Both the position numbers and the translations under genes were made by a program. 9,426 nt of DNA from Bacteroidales bacterium (GTDB taxonomy: Bacteria > Bacteroidota > Bacteroidia > Bacteroidales > Porphyromonadaceae). Within the stretch, counting starts at the first letter, position 1. Each line of letters begins with the position of its first letter. Positions 1 through 4,951 of this stretch are shown here, in pieces. The stretch covers positions 1 to 9,426 of the forward strand of contig SFHG01000058.1 in NCBI GenBank assembly GCA_004555765.1, read 5' to 3'. A model generated the notes under the pieces. It was given only the letters and a program-made list of their open reading frames with translations, searched no databases and had not been told where the DNA came from.

Positions 1-45
1 ACGTACAAAAAAGAAATAGACGACATCTACGGCTATTCTCTGTAA
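1..45 (+). CDS. C-terminal end of an unidentified protein (partial)
   Basis: The first 14 codons of the window read in frame as TYKKEIDDIYGYSL and end in a TAA stop at 43-45. The rest of the gene lies upstream of the window. The fragment is too short to identify. It is called coding only because the codons look like those of neighbouring genes and because the next 130 bases hold hairpin-forming repeats of the kind expected between two converging genes. It would converge on nnr. The stretch could also be non-coding. Confidence 0.4.
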   Translation, partial: TYKKEIDDIYGYSL

Positions 46-60
46 GAGAAGCCCACAAAT

Positions 61-152
61 CAGATACAGACCAAGCGTTTTGTCTCGGTCTGTACCAAAA
101 ATAGTCCCCGGTACGACCGAAAATAGTTTGAGGTACGTACCGGGGATTTTGC
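61..152 (+). repeat. Intergenic four-unit 23-bp repeat array A
   Basis: Four units begin at 61, 84, 107 and 130, an exact 23-bp period. Their cores are gatacagacc, ggtctgtacc, ggtacgacc and ggtacgtacc, followed in most units by an A-rich stretch. The same architecture recurs at 3335-3426 and 9044-9135. This copy is the most diverged, and its inner units form inverted repeats: 65-72 with 87-94 (8 bp, 14-nt loop) and 105-114 with 137-146 (10 bp, 22-nt loop). It lies between two converging genes. Its function is unknown. Confidence 0.8.
101..150. terminator. Possible bidirectional terminator between convergent genes
   Basis: A perfect 10-bp inverted repeat, TCCCCGGTAC at 105-114 and GTACCGGGGA at 137-146, encloses 22 nt. 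Read on the plus strand it is followed by atttt. Read on the minus strand, the direction of nnr, it is followed by a T-rich stretch (ctattttt). The position between converging genes suits a terminator, but the loop is long and the T tracts are modest. The stem is made of repeat units 3 and 4 of array A. Confidence 0.4.
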
Positions 153-182
153 GTAGACTTGGGATACTTGATACCTATTACT

Positions 183-1706
183 TTAATAGATGGGCGTGAA
201 CGGCTCTTCGGCGAAAGGCTTCATGGCGCGTGGAAGGTAGTCTGCGATGTCACTTGCCATAAGCGATTCGGCTTGGAAGTCTGTGCAGTAAAGATCCGCA
301 GCATACCCGTGGATGAATGCGCTCGTGAGGCAAATCTCGAAGGCACCGATACCCTTTCCCGCGCCTGCAAGCACCATCCCTGTGAGTACGTCTCCCGTGC
401 CTGCCGTGGCCAATCCGGGGTTACCGGTGCAGTTGAAGATCACCGGTGTAATCGGCGTGACGATAGCGGTGTAGGGACCTTTGAGGAGAATATAGAGGCG
501 CCTATTCCGCGCAACCTCTTCCGCTTTGGCGATTCTTTGGCTGCCGGTCTCGAAGGGACCGAAAATGCGGTCAAATTCTCCCGTGTGGGGCGTTAGGATC
601 GTCCCCTCCGGGAGAGCTTCAAGAAGTTCGGAATCTTTTGCGAGGAAAAAGAGTGCGTCCGCATCGAGTATGAGCTTGCCTTTTGCTCCAAGTACGGCTG
701 CCGTCACACGGTCGTGCGCCTCTTCGTCCCTCCCGATGCCGGGACCGATGGCTATGGCGTCGAAGGAGGCGAGGTCTTCCGGCAGCGAACCCTCTACGAC
801 CAAGGCTTCCGGGAGCGCGGTGTGTACGACGTTTGCCATCCCTTCGGGGACGGCAAGTGTCAAGTGTCCGACTCCAGACCGGTAAGCGGCTCGTGCGGCG
901 AGGATTGCGGCTCCCATCATTCCTTTGGATCCGGCTATGAGGAGGACACGTCCGTAGGCGTATTTGTTGGAGAACCGTTTCCTCGGTTTGATGATGCCTT
1001 CCATATCCGAGTATTCGACAAGATAGTGTCGGATACTCTTCTCCGTCTTGCCGTTGTCGAGACCGATATTCAGCAGGTGCCACTCTCCGACGTAAGGGGC
1101 GTTTTCTTCGAAGAGAAAGGCGAGCTTGGGACCGTGAAAGGTATAGGTGTGCTTGGCTCTGATGACGTTGTCGAAATGGTTGCCCGTATTGTCCTCCGCG
1201 TGCAGCCCAGAGGGGATGTCGAGGGAGATGACCACAGGCTTACGGCTGTTGATGAACCGGCAGACGGCGGCAAGAGATCCGGTGAAAGGTCCATCCGGAA
1301 GATCCAACCCGCAGATGCCGTCCAGTACGATCGTCGTCTCGTCCATCTTGGGGGGGCGGAAGTCCCCGCTCACTTCGATGAGCGGCACTCTGCTCTCCCT
1401 GACTTTTCCCATAGCCTGTCTCACGACAGTCGGAAGTTCGTTTTTGGGGCTGAGGACGACCGCTTCCACGGCGTAGCCGATGCCGGCCAAAATCGCCGCG
1501 CTGTACAGTGCCGTCGCACCGATCCGGTTCGGTCCCGCGAAGATGACCATACGGCTTCCCGTGGGAATGTTGAAGTCACGTCGGTATTGCATACAGAAGG
1601 CATTGGCCATCTTCTCGACCAATTCCTCTTCCGTCAAAGCTCCGATGCCTTGCATCGCGTTTGCTTCGAGTGCTTTTTGAGTCTCTCTATTGAGTATTTT
1701 GAGCAT
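183..1706 (-). CDS. nnr: Bifunctional NAD(P)H-hydrate epimerase / ADP-dependent NAD(P)H-hydrate dehydratase
   Basis: This is a cytosolic metabolite-repair enzyme of 507 residues, full length for the fused family. The family's N-terminal YjeF_N domain interconverts R- and S-NAD(P)HX, and the C-terminal ribokinase-like domain dehydrates S-NAD(P)HX back to NAD(P)H using ADP. Residues about 1-225 form YjeF_N, with LDIPSG at 162-167 and the following AKHTYTFHGPK segment conserved. Residues about 240-507 form the dehydratase, with NKYAYGRVLLIAGS (247-260), GPGIG (321-325), LILDADAL (345-352), LTPHTGEF (371-378) and GNPGLATAGTGDVLTGM (428-444), which includes the expected catalytic Asp439. One oddity is that the usual FAGPGNNGGDx motif of the epimerase reads FAGPNRIGATA (56-66), so the Asn-Asn and the Asp are gone. 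The start lies 3 bp after the stop of the malate dehydrogenase-like gene, so the two are probably co-transcribed. Confidence 0.93.
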   Translation of the reverse strand: MLKILNRETQKALEANAMQGIGALTEEELVEKMANAFCMQYRRDFNIPTGSRMVIFAGPNRIGATALYSAAILAGIGYAVEAVVLSPKNELPTVVRQAMGKVRESRVPLIEVSGDFRPPKMDETTIVLDGICGLDLPDGPFTGSLAAVCRFINSRKPVVISLDIPSGLHAEDNTGNHFDNVIRAKHTYTFHGPKLAFLFEENAPYVGEWHLLNIGLDNGKTEKSIRHYLVEYSDMEGIIKPRKRFSNKYAYGRVLLIAGSKGMMGAAILAARAAYRSGVGHLTLAVPEGMANVVHTALPEALVVEGSLPEDLASFDAIAIGPGIGRDEEAHDRVTAAVLGAKGKLILDADALFFLAKDSELLEALPEGTILTPHTGEFDRIFGPFETGSQRIAKAEEVARNRRLYILLKGPYTAIVTPITPVIFNCTGNPGLATAGTGDVLTGMVLAGAGKGIGAFEICLTSAFIHGYAADLYCTDFQAESLMASDIADYLPRAMKPFAEEPFTPIY

Positions 1707-1709
1707 AGC

Positions 1710-2720
1710 TTAGTCTAATCTGATCAGGTCGTTCTTACTCTGAAGCTCTTCCCTCCAAGTCTCCGGGGCGGGCAGGTATCCTTCTTTGATGAGGATATCT
1801 CTTTGAGAGGCGATGGAGGCAAAAGCAAGGTTAAGCCCGTGCAGATCCCTCTTGTCGACGGGCGTGGAAGTGTGTCCGGCACCTTTGCTGTCTATCACGC
1901 CGTCCAGGGAGCCGAACGAATAGGGGTACCGCTCCGAGTGTATGTATCGTGAGAAGGGCAGCCGGAAAGGCGTGTCGTCGTCTGCCATAAGCATCTTCAG
2001 AGACAGCACCGCCGGGCTCTGGTAGGCGGTGTGTCCCCGGAGCTTGTAGATGTTGATGCCGCCTTTGCGCACCTCCTTATACAGGGACTGAAAATCTTCC
2101 GCACCATAGCCCAAGTCCTCCAAGGATTGCCCTTTCACCCGCAGTCTGTGCAGCATGGGCGCCATGGAGTTATCGTGACTGCCGAGGGTGTACGCCTCGG
2201 AGAGGTCTGCATCCCGGACGCCGAAACGGCGCGCGACGGATCGCCTGAGCCGGAGGGTATCGAGGGCGGAAAGGGCGGTGACAGTTTCCGGAGCGAGTCC
2301 GCTGTGCACCAAGAGCAGCAGCCCCATCAAGTCGGAGGGGTTCGAGACGCAGACCACGCGCCGTATCGGACGCTCGGCTCGGGCGATGGCTTTGCCCACG
2401 GAGACGGCCATAGGGGCATTGAGGAGGAGCATCTCTTCGCGTGTCTGCTTCTCGGCTCGTATACTCTTGGCGAAAAAGAGGTTCCCGCCATAGCTGCACG
2501 CTTCGTCTTCGTCTGTGGTGATGAGGATGCGGAGTTCGTCATTGTCGAATCCGCTCTCCTCGATTTCGTCTTTAAGCCCCTGCAAGCGTGTTCTGCTCGA
2601 TGAGTGAAGCACCACGGTGGAAGAGAAACGGCAGGCGAGATTCAGGAACACAAGCTCACTGGCGAGCATCCCCGTCGCCCCGAAAACGATAAGGGGCTCA
2701 GTAGTGCGGTACGGTATCAT
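1710..2720 (-). CDS. mdh: Malate dehydrogenase family protein (Bacteroides-type)
   Basis: Cytosolic NAD-dependent 2-hydroxyacid dehydrogenase, 336 residues. The family interconverts malate and oxaloacetate. The N-terminal Rossmann glycine motif is GATG (14-17). By pattern the full catalytic set of the LDH/MDH fold is present: Arg88 and Arg94 in the mobile loop (SIRAEKQTREEM), Asn128 in SNPSD, Asp154 and Arg157 in ALDTLR, and His182 in GSHDNSMAP. The C-terminal half carries KGGINIYKLRG and YQSPAVLSLKML, which resemble the Bacteroides malate dehydrogenase lineage from memory. Compared with that lineage it is diverged: the loop KPGM/KAGM is AEKQ, and the usual Gly after the catalytic His is Asp183. 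Substrate specificity may therefore differ. The gene sits directly upstream of nnr (3-bp gap). The symbol is by family; malate as substrate is an inference. Confidence 0.8.
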   Translation of the reverse strand: MIPYRTTEPLIVFGATGMLASELVFLNLACRFSSTVVLHSSSRTRLQGLKDEIEESGFDNDELRILITTDEDEACSYGGNLFFAKSIRAEKQTREEMLLLNAPMAVSVGKAIARAERPIRRVVCVSNPSDLMGLLLLVHSGLAPETVTALSALDTLRLRRSVARRFGVRDADLSEAYTLGSHDNSMAPMLHRLRVKGQSLEDLGYGAEDFQSLYKEVRKGGINIYKLRGHTAYQSPAVLSLKMLMADDDTPFRLPFSRYIHSERYPYSFGSLDGVIDSKGAGHTSTPVDKRDLHGLNLAFASIASQRDILIKEGYLPAPETWREELQSKNDLIRLD

Positions 2721-2744
2721 AAAGGATTGTGGAAGTCGGGTACG

Positions 2745-2789
2745 AAAAGACTACTATCCCGCCTTTTGGGAAATGGCGAGATAATAGTC
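2745..2789 (-). terminator. Hairpin between the small membrane protein gene and mdh, candidate terminator
   Basis: Arms at 2749-2763 and 2775-2789 enclose an 11-nt loop. As minus-strand RNA all 15 positions pair, two of them as G-U wobbles. As plus-strand RNA those two become C-A mismatches, so the structure belongs to the minus-strand transcript. It is followed on that strand by TTTT and then cg. It lies after the stop of the 76-codon gene and 29 nt before the mdh start, so it could be a weak terminator, an attenuator or an mRNA leader structure. No convincing TAnnTTTG promoter for mdh is visible in the 132-bp gap. Confidence 0.5.
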
Positions 2790-2852
2790 CGTAAGATATG
2801 CATTTCCGGAGACCTTAGTCCCGGAGCGCGTGTCACGCAGCCGGAGTGTGCG

Positions 2853-3083
2853 TTATTCTTTGACGATCTTTTTGATGCGGACGTTTTCGTCTTCGATTTC
2901 GTGCACCGTCTTGTTTTCGGCGGCCTTATCGAGAACAATGAAGAGAAGGTATCCGACGACGACAAGCACCAACCCGATGATGAGGATCAGATTATTCTGG
3001 GGCATAAGGTTGGCGAATGCTTTGAGAAGGAGGACAATCGCTCCTGCAAGCATAACGATGATTCCGATGTAACGGGCAAACAT
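2853..3083 (-). CDS. Small two-helix membrane protein, function unknown
   Basis: Predicted inner-membrane protein of 76 residues beginning MFARYIGIIV. Two hydrophobic helices lie at about residues 4-22 (IGIIVMLAGAIVLLLKAF region) and 31-50 (NLILIIGLVLVVVGYLLFIV). A short Met-Pro-Gln-Asn-Asn turn joins them, and a charged, mostly acidic and lysine-containing tail of about 25 residues follows. The ATG at 3083 is chosen because a purine-rich AAGAAAAGAG lies just upstream. An in-frame TTG 11 codons earlier falls inside a strong hairpin and is unlikely to be used. No catalytic motif is visible. Small proteins of this layout are common in Bacteroidota and I cannot assign a role. It follows the tRNA-Arg gene on the same strand with no separate promoter that I can see. 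Confidence 0.75.
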   Translation of the reverse strand: MFARYIGIIVMLAGAIVLLLKAFANLMPQNNLILIIGLVLVVVGYLLFIVLDKAAENKTVHEIEDENVRIKKIVKE

Positions 3084-3106
3084 AGGCTCTTTTCTTGAAT
3101 GTTTGA

Positions 3107-3134
3107 GGGTGGACAAAAGACACTTTCGCCACCC
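3107..3134 (-). other. Strong RNA hairpin between tRNA-Arg and the small membrane protein gene
   Basis: On the minus strand GGGTGG-CGAAAG pairs with CTTTTG-(T)-CCACCC around a TGT loop: 12 base pairs with one bulged U and one G-U wobble. On the plus strand the wobble becomes an A-C mismatch. It begins 25 nt after the tRNA 3' end and ends 23 nt before the ATG of the next gene. No T tract follows (TCAAACATT), so it is not a textbook intrinsic terminator. It may mark processing of a tRNA-mRNA transcript or a leader structure of the membrane protein mRNA. Confidence 0.6.
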
Positions 3135-3159
3135 CCGTTTGGGATGTTCTGATTTATTG

Positions 3160-3233
3160 TGACCCGGGAGGGATTCAAACCCTCGACCTTCAGAACCGGA
3201 ATCTGACGCTCTATTCAGCTAAGCTACCGGGCC
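3160..3233 (-). tRNA. tRNA-Arg (anticodon CCG)
   Basis: A complete 74-nt cloverleaf can be drawn by hand. The acceptor stem is GGCCCGG with CCGGGTC (one G-U pair). The D arm is GCTT...AGC, and the anticodon stem is TCAGA with TCTGA around the loop TTCCGGT, which gives anticodon CCG and decodes CGG. The variable loop is AGGTC, and the T arm is GAGGG-TTTGAAT-CCCTC. The discriminator is A and no CCA is encoded, so the 3' CCA must be added by nucleotidyltransferase. It has its own promoter upstream and is the first gene of the minus-strand block. Confidence 0.95.
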
Positions 3234-3252
3234 TCATTACTCCTTGTCGGGA

Positions 3253-3282
3253 CAAAGTTAACCATTTTCCCCGAAAATCACA
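3253..3282 (-). promoter_or_regulatory. Promoter for tRNA-Arg
   Basis: On the minus strand a perfect Bacteroidetes -7 element TAACTTTG (TAnnTTTG) lies at 3253-3260. An 18-nt spacer separates it from TGTG (3279-3282), a 3-of-4 match to the -33 TTTG. A start site a few bases downstream would leave a leader of about 13 nt before the mature tRNA. The spacer contains a small palindrome, ATTTTC-CCC-GAAAAT on the plus strand (3264-3278). Confidence 0.7.
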
Positions 3283-3334
3283 CTTCTTCTGTGCCTTGTT
3301 TCCCGAATTGTGGCGACCTTAATCTCTCGAGAAT

Positions 3335-3426
3335 GAGATACAGACCAAAAAGAGTGCGTGGTACGGATCGAAAAAGGCGCGTAGTACGGTACCCGGAGTG
3401 CTTGAGATACAGACCAAAATTTTTCC
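3335..3426 (+). repeat. Intergenic four-unit 23-bp repeat array B
   Basis: Four units start at 3335, 3358, 3381 and 3404 and align without gaps on an exact 23-bp period. The first and last begin with the identical 16-mer GAGATACAGACCAAAA. The inner two begin GTGGTACGGATC and GTAGTACGGTAC, which match the outer ones at alternating positions. The 3' half of each unit varies. The array lies between the divergent tRNA-Arg and nusB promoters, about 80 bp upstream of the latter. It has the same size and strand as arrays A and C. Confidence 0.88.
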
Positions 3427-3505
3427 GCCCGCCGGCAGTGTCAGCCACCGTCTTGGATATTCGGGTGTCTTCCGCTTCGCGTGCCGGATTGATCCGCTCC
3501 CTTAC

Positions 3506-3537
3506 TTAGCGTGTTTCTTGAGAAAATGGTACCTTTG
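3506..3537 (+). promoter_or_regulatory. Promoter for nusB
   Basis: A perfect -7 element TACCTTTG (TAnnTTTG) at 3530-3537 lies 20 nt downstream of TTAG (3506-3509), a 3-of-4 match to the -33 TTTG of the Bacteroidetes primary sigma factor. Transcription would start near 3543, giving nusB a leader of about 90 nt. It may drive the whole nusB-yajC-ybbR-coaE-DUF5606 block. Confidence 0.65.
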
Positions 3538-3542
3538 TAGTA

Positions 3543-3632
3543 GGGATGCCTTTCCCGGAAAGGCGGTCTCGTCGAAGTCGAAAATTAAACCCCGGGCTTA
3601 AGCCCCTCGTTAAAGAGATAACTACCGCGGTA
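3543..3632 (+). promoter_or_regulatory. nusB mRNA leader with three palindromes
   Basis: The leader contains a hairpin GCCTTTC-CCG-GAAAGGC (3548-3564), the perfect palindrome GGGCTTAAGCCC (3594-3605), and TACCGCGGTA (3623-3632), whose last base abuts the nusB ATG. The clustering suggests regulation of nusB translation or transcription, but nothing identifies a ligand or regulator. This is inference from the palindromes alone. Confidence 0.4.
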
Positions 3633-4553
3633 ATGATAAATCGTTTGCTCATTCGCATCAAAGTCCTTCAAGTCCTGTACGCCTACTATCTTCGGAGCAA
3701 TCTGACCACGGATACGGCGCTTGACCTGCTGGAAGAAGAGCTTGAAGCCTCTTACAGACTCTATCTCACATTGTGCGGTCTTCCGATAGCGCTCAGAGAG
3801 ATTGCGGACGAGAGACTGCTGAGGGAAACGGAGAAATTCGTCCGCTCGGAGGATGTCCTTAGGGTGCTGAACGGCATTCTGTCGAATCCCGTTTTCGATA
3901 AATATGCCGAAGAGGGTACTGCATTCAGGACTCGGTATGCAGAGGATTTATTTGTATCGGCCGACCTCAAAGAGTACCACGAGAGTGTTCTTGATGCCCT
4001 TTTGGCGGATCCGGAGACAAAAGACTTGGACTGGTCGGACGCCGAGGCCGTCAAGACGTGGTGGCGTACGAAGTATGGGATCTATTACCTCCAGAACCTC
4101 GCTTTTGAAGAAAGACTGCAGGACCTCACGCCTTTTCTCAACGATGACATACTCGTGGTCTTCACTTTCGTGACCAAGCTCGTGAATGCCATGGACGGAA
4201 CCAAGGGGATGGACGAGATCGTCAAGCCCAGGTACTCGGACGACGAGGTGTGGACTTTCGGCAGACAACTGCTCTCTACGGCGATCGAAAAAGGTGCGGA
4301 GTACCGCAATCTTATCGCCGGACATTTCAAAAACTGGGACAAAAATCGCGTAAGCGAAATTGATTACATCATTATGCAGATGGCGATAGCGGAGGCAGTG
4401 CAATTTCCACTCACGCCGACGACCGTCATTATTAATGAGTATCTGAACTTGTCCCACTATTACTCGGCACCCAACAGCTACGTCTACATCAATGGGATTC
4501 TCCACGAGATTCTGACCAAACTCAAGGAGGACGGATCCGTCCTCGGCGTATGA
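3633..4553 (+). CDS. nusB: Transcription antitermination factor NusB (long Bacteroidetes form)
   Basis: RNA-binding component of the NusB-NusE antitermination complex, which binds boxA in rRNA leaders. It is 306 residues long, about twice the size of E. coli NusB and normal for Bacteroidota. An N-terminal segment starting MINRLLIRIKVLQVLYAYY precedes the NusB fold in roughly the last 105 residues. That region shows RVSEIDYIIMQMAIAEAVQF, VIINEYLNLSHYYS and YVYINGILHEI, equivalent to the classical INE...FVNGiL core. An in-frame ATG 29 codons upstream (3546) would add a basic, low-complexity extension. I chose 3633 because family members begin with the MINR-type sequence and because 3546 lies only about 8 nt after the -7 element. 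It is first in the block, with yajC 51 bp downstream. An 18-bp palindrome lies in its last codons. Confidence 0.93.
   Translation: MINRLLIRIKVLQVLYAYYLRSNLTTDTALDLLEEELEASYRLYLTLCGLPIALREIADERLLRETEKFVRSEDVLRVLNGILSNPVFDKYAEEGTAFRTRYAEDLFVSADLKEYHESVLDALLADPETKDLDWSDAEAVKTWWRTKYGIYYLQNLAFEERLQDLTPFLNDDILVVFTFVTKLVNAMDGTKGMDEIVKPRYSDDEVWTFGRQLLSTAIEKGAEYRNLIAGHFKNWDKNRVSEIDYIIMQMAIAEAVQFPLTPTTVIINEYLNLSHYYSAPNSYVYINGILHEILTKLKEDGSVLGV
4527..4544. repeat. Perfect 18-bp palindrome in the 3' end of nusB
   Basis: GAGGACGGATCCGTCCTC is its own reverse complement. It covers the codons for Glu-Asp-Gly-Ser-Val-Leu, ending 6 bases before the nusB stop codon. As RNA it would form a 7-bp GC-rich stem with a GAUC tetraloop. 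No T tract follows, so it does not look like an intrinsic terminator. It lies 61 bp upstream of yajC. Confidence 0.6.
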
Positions 4554-4604
4554 CTTCGGAAGCGATACGGCAAACTTTCATAAACCAAATAACGACAAAT
4601 AAAA

Positions 4605-4928
4605 ATGCACCTACTCACACTCTACTTGGCTCAAGCGGCATCCTCCGCAGGGAGCGGTTGGATGAATATCGTGATGATCATCCTGATGATCGCGATTTTC
4701 TACTTCTTTATGATCCGCCCGCAGTCCAAGCGCCAAAAAGAACTCCAGAAGGCACGCGACGCGATGAAAACCGGAGATCAGGTCATCACGACAGGAGGCC
4801 TTTACGGCGTGATTAAGAACATAGACGCAGCCAAAGGACAGGTCCAGATAGAGATTGCCGACGGCATAAAGGTCAGGGTGGATCAGAACCACATTTTCCC
4901 CACGGAGAGACCCGCCGAGAAAAAGTAA
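4605..4928 (+). CDS. yajC: Preprotein translocase subunit YajC
   Basis: Single-span inner-membrane protein of 107 residues, the accessory partner of SecDF at the Sec translocon. The short N-terminus is followed by one transmembrane helix at about residues 19-37 (WMNIVMIILMIAIFYFFMI). The family signature IRPQSKRQKE comes next, and the cytoplasmic domain carries MKTGDQVITTGGLYGVI (54-70). Length and layout are typical. The gene sits between nusB and ybbR, a neighbourhood I recall as usual in Bacteroidota, 23 bp upstream of the ybbR-like gene. No promoter of its own is evident in the 51-bp gap after nusB. Confidence 0.95.
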   Translation: MHLLTLYLAQAASSAGSGWMNIVMIILMIAIFYFFMIRPQSKRQKELQKARDAMKTGDQVITTGGLYGVIKNIDAAKGQVQIEIADGIKVRVDQNHIFPTERPAEKK

Positions 4929-4951
4929 TCCGCCGCAGGCACCAGGGAGAG

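Larger units (their letters stand above)
3234..3632. other. Divergent intergenic region between tRNA-Arg and nusB
   Basis: This 399-bp stretch without a gene holds, in order, the tRNA promoter (3253-3282), an uninformative segment (3283-3334), repeat array B (3335-3426), a segment with no structure I can recognise (3427-3505), the nusB promoter (3506-3537) and the nusB leader with palindromes (3538-3632). Open frames here, including the upstream extension of nusB, show no recognisable protein features. Confidence 0.7.

Noticed and set aside
61..152. CRISPR array at the 23-bp repeats
   Set aside because: Units are head to tail without spacers, have only 23-bp spacing and degenerate copies, always four units, and there are no cas genes nearby.
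714..1718. Long plus-strand open frame of 334 codons
   Set aside because: It lies antisense to nnr, whose conserved motifs are unmistakable. The plus-strand product shows no domain signal and is a shadow of GC-rich coding sequence.
2828..2838. GCGTGTCACGC palindrome after the small membrane protein gene
   Set aside because: It has only five-base arms around a single base in GC-rich sequence, with no neighbouring structure. This is expected by chance.
3084..3116. Eleven-codon N-terminal extension of the small membrane protein from a TTG start
   Set aside because: The TTG lies inside the strong hairpin at 3107-3134, and the ATG at 3083 has a purine-rich site just upstream and begins directly before the first helix.
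3291..3601. Open frames in the tRNA-nusB gap as small genes
   Set aside because: They run through the 23-bp repeats and the nusB promoter, have basic, low-complexity products, and match no family.
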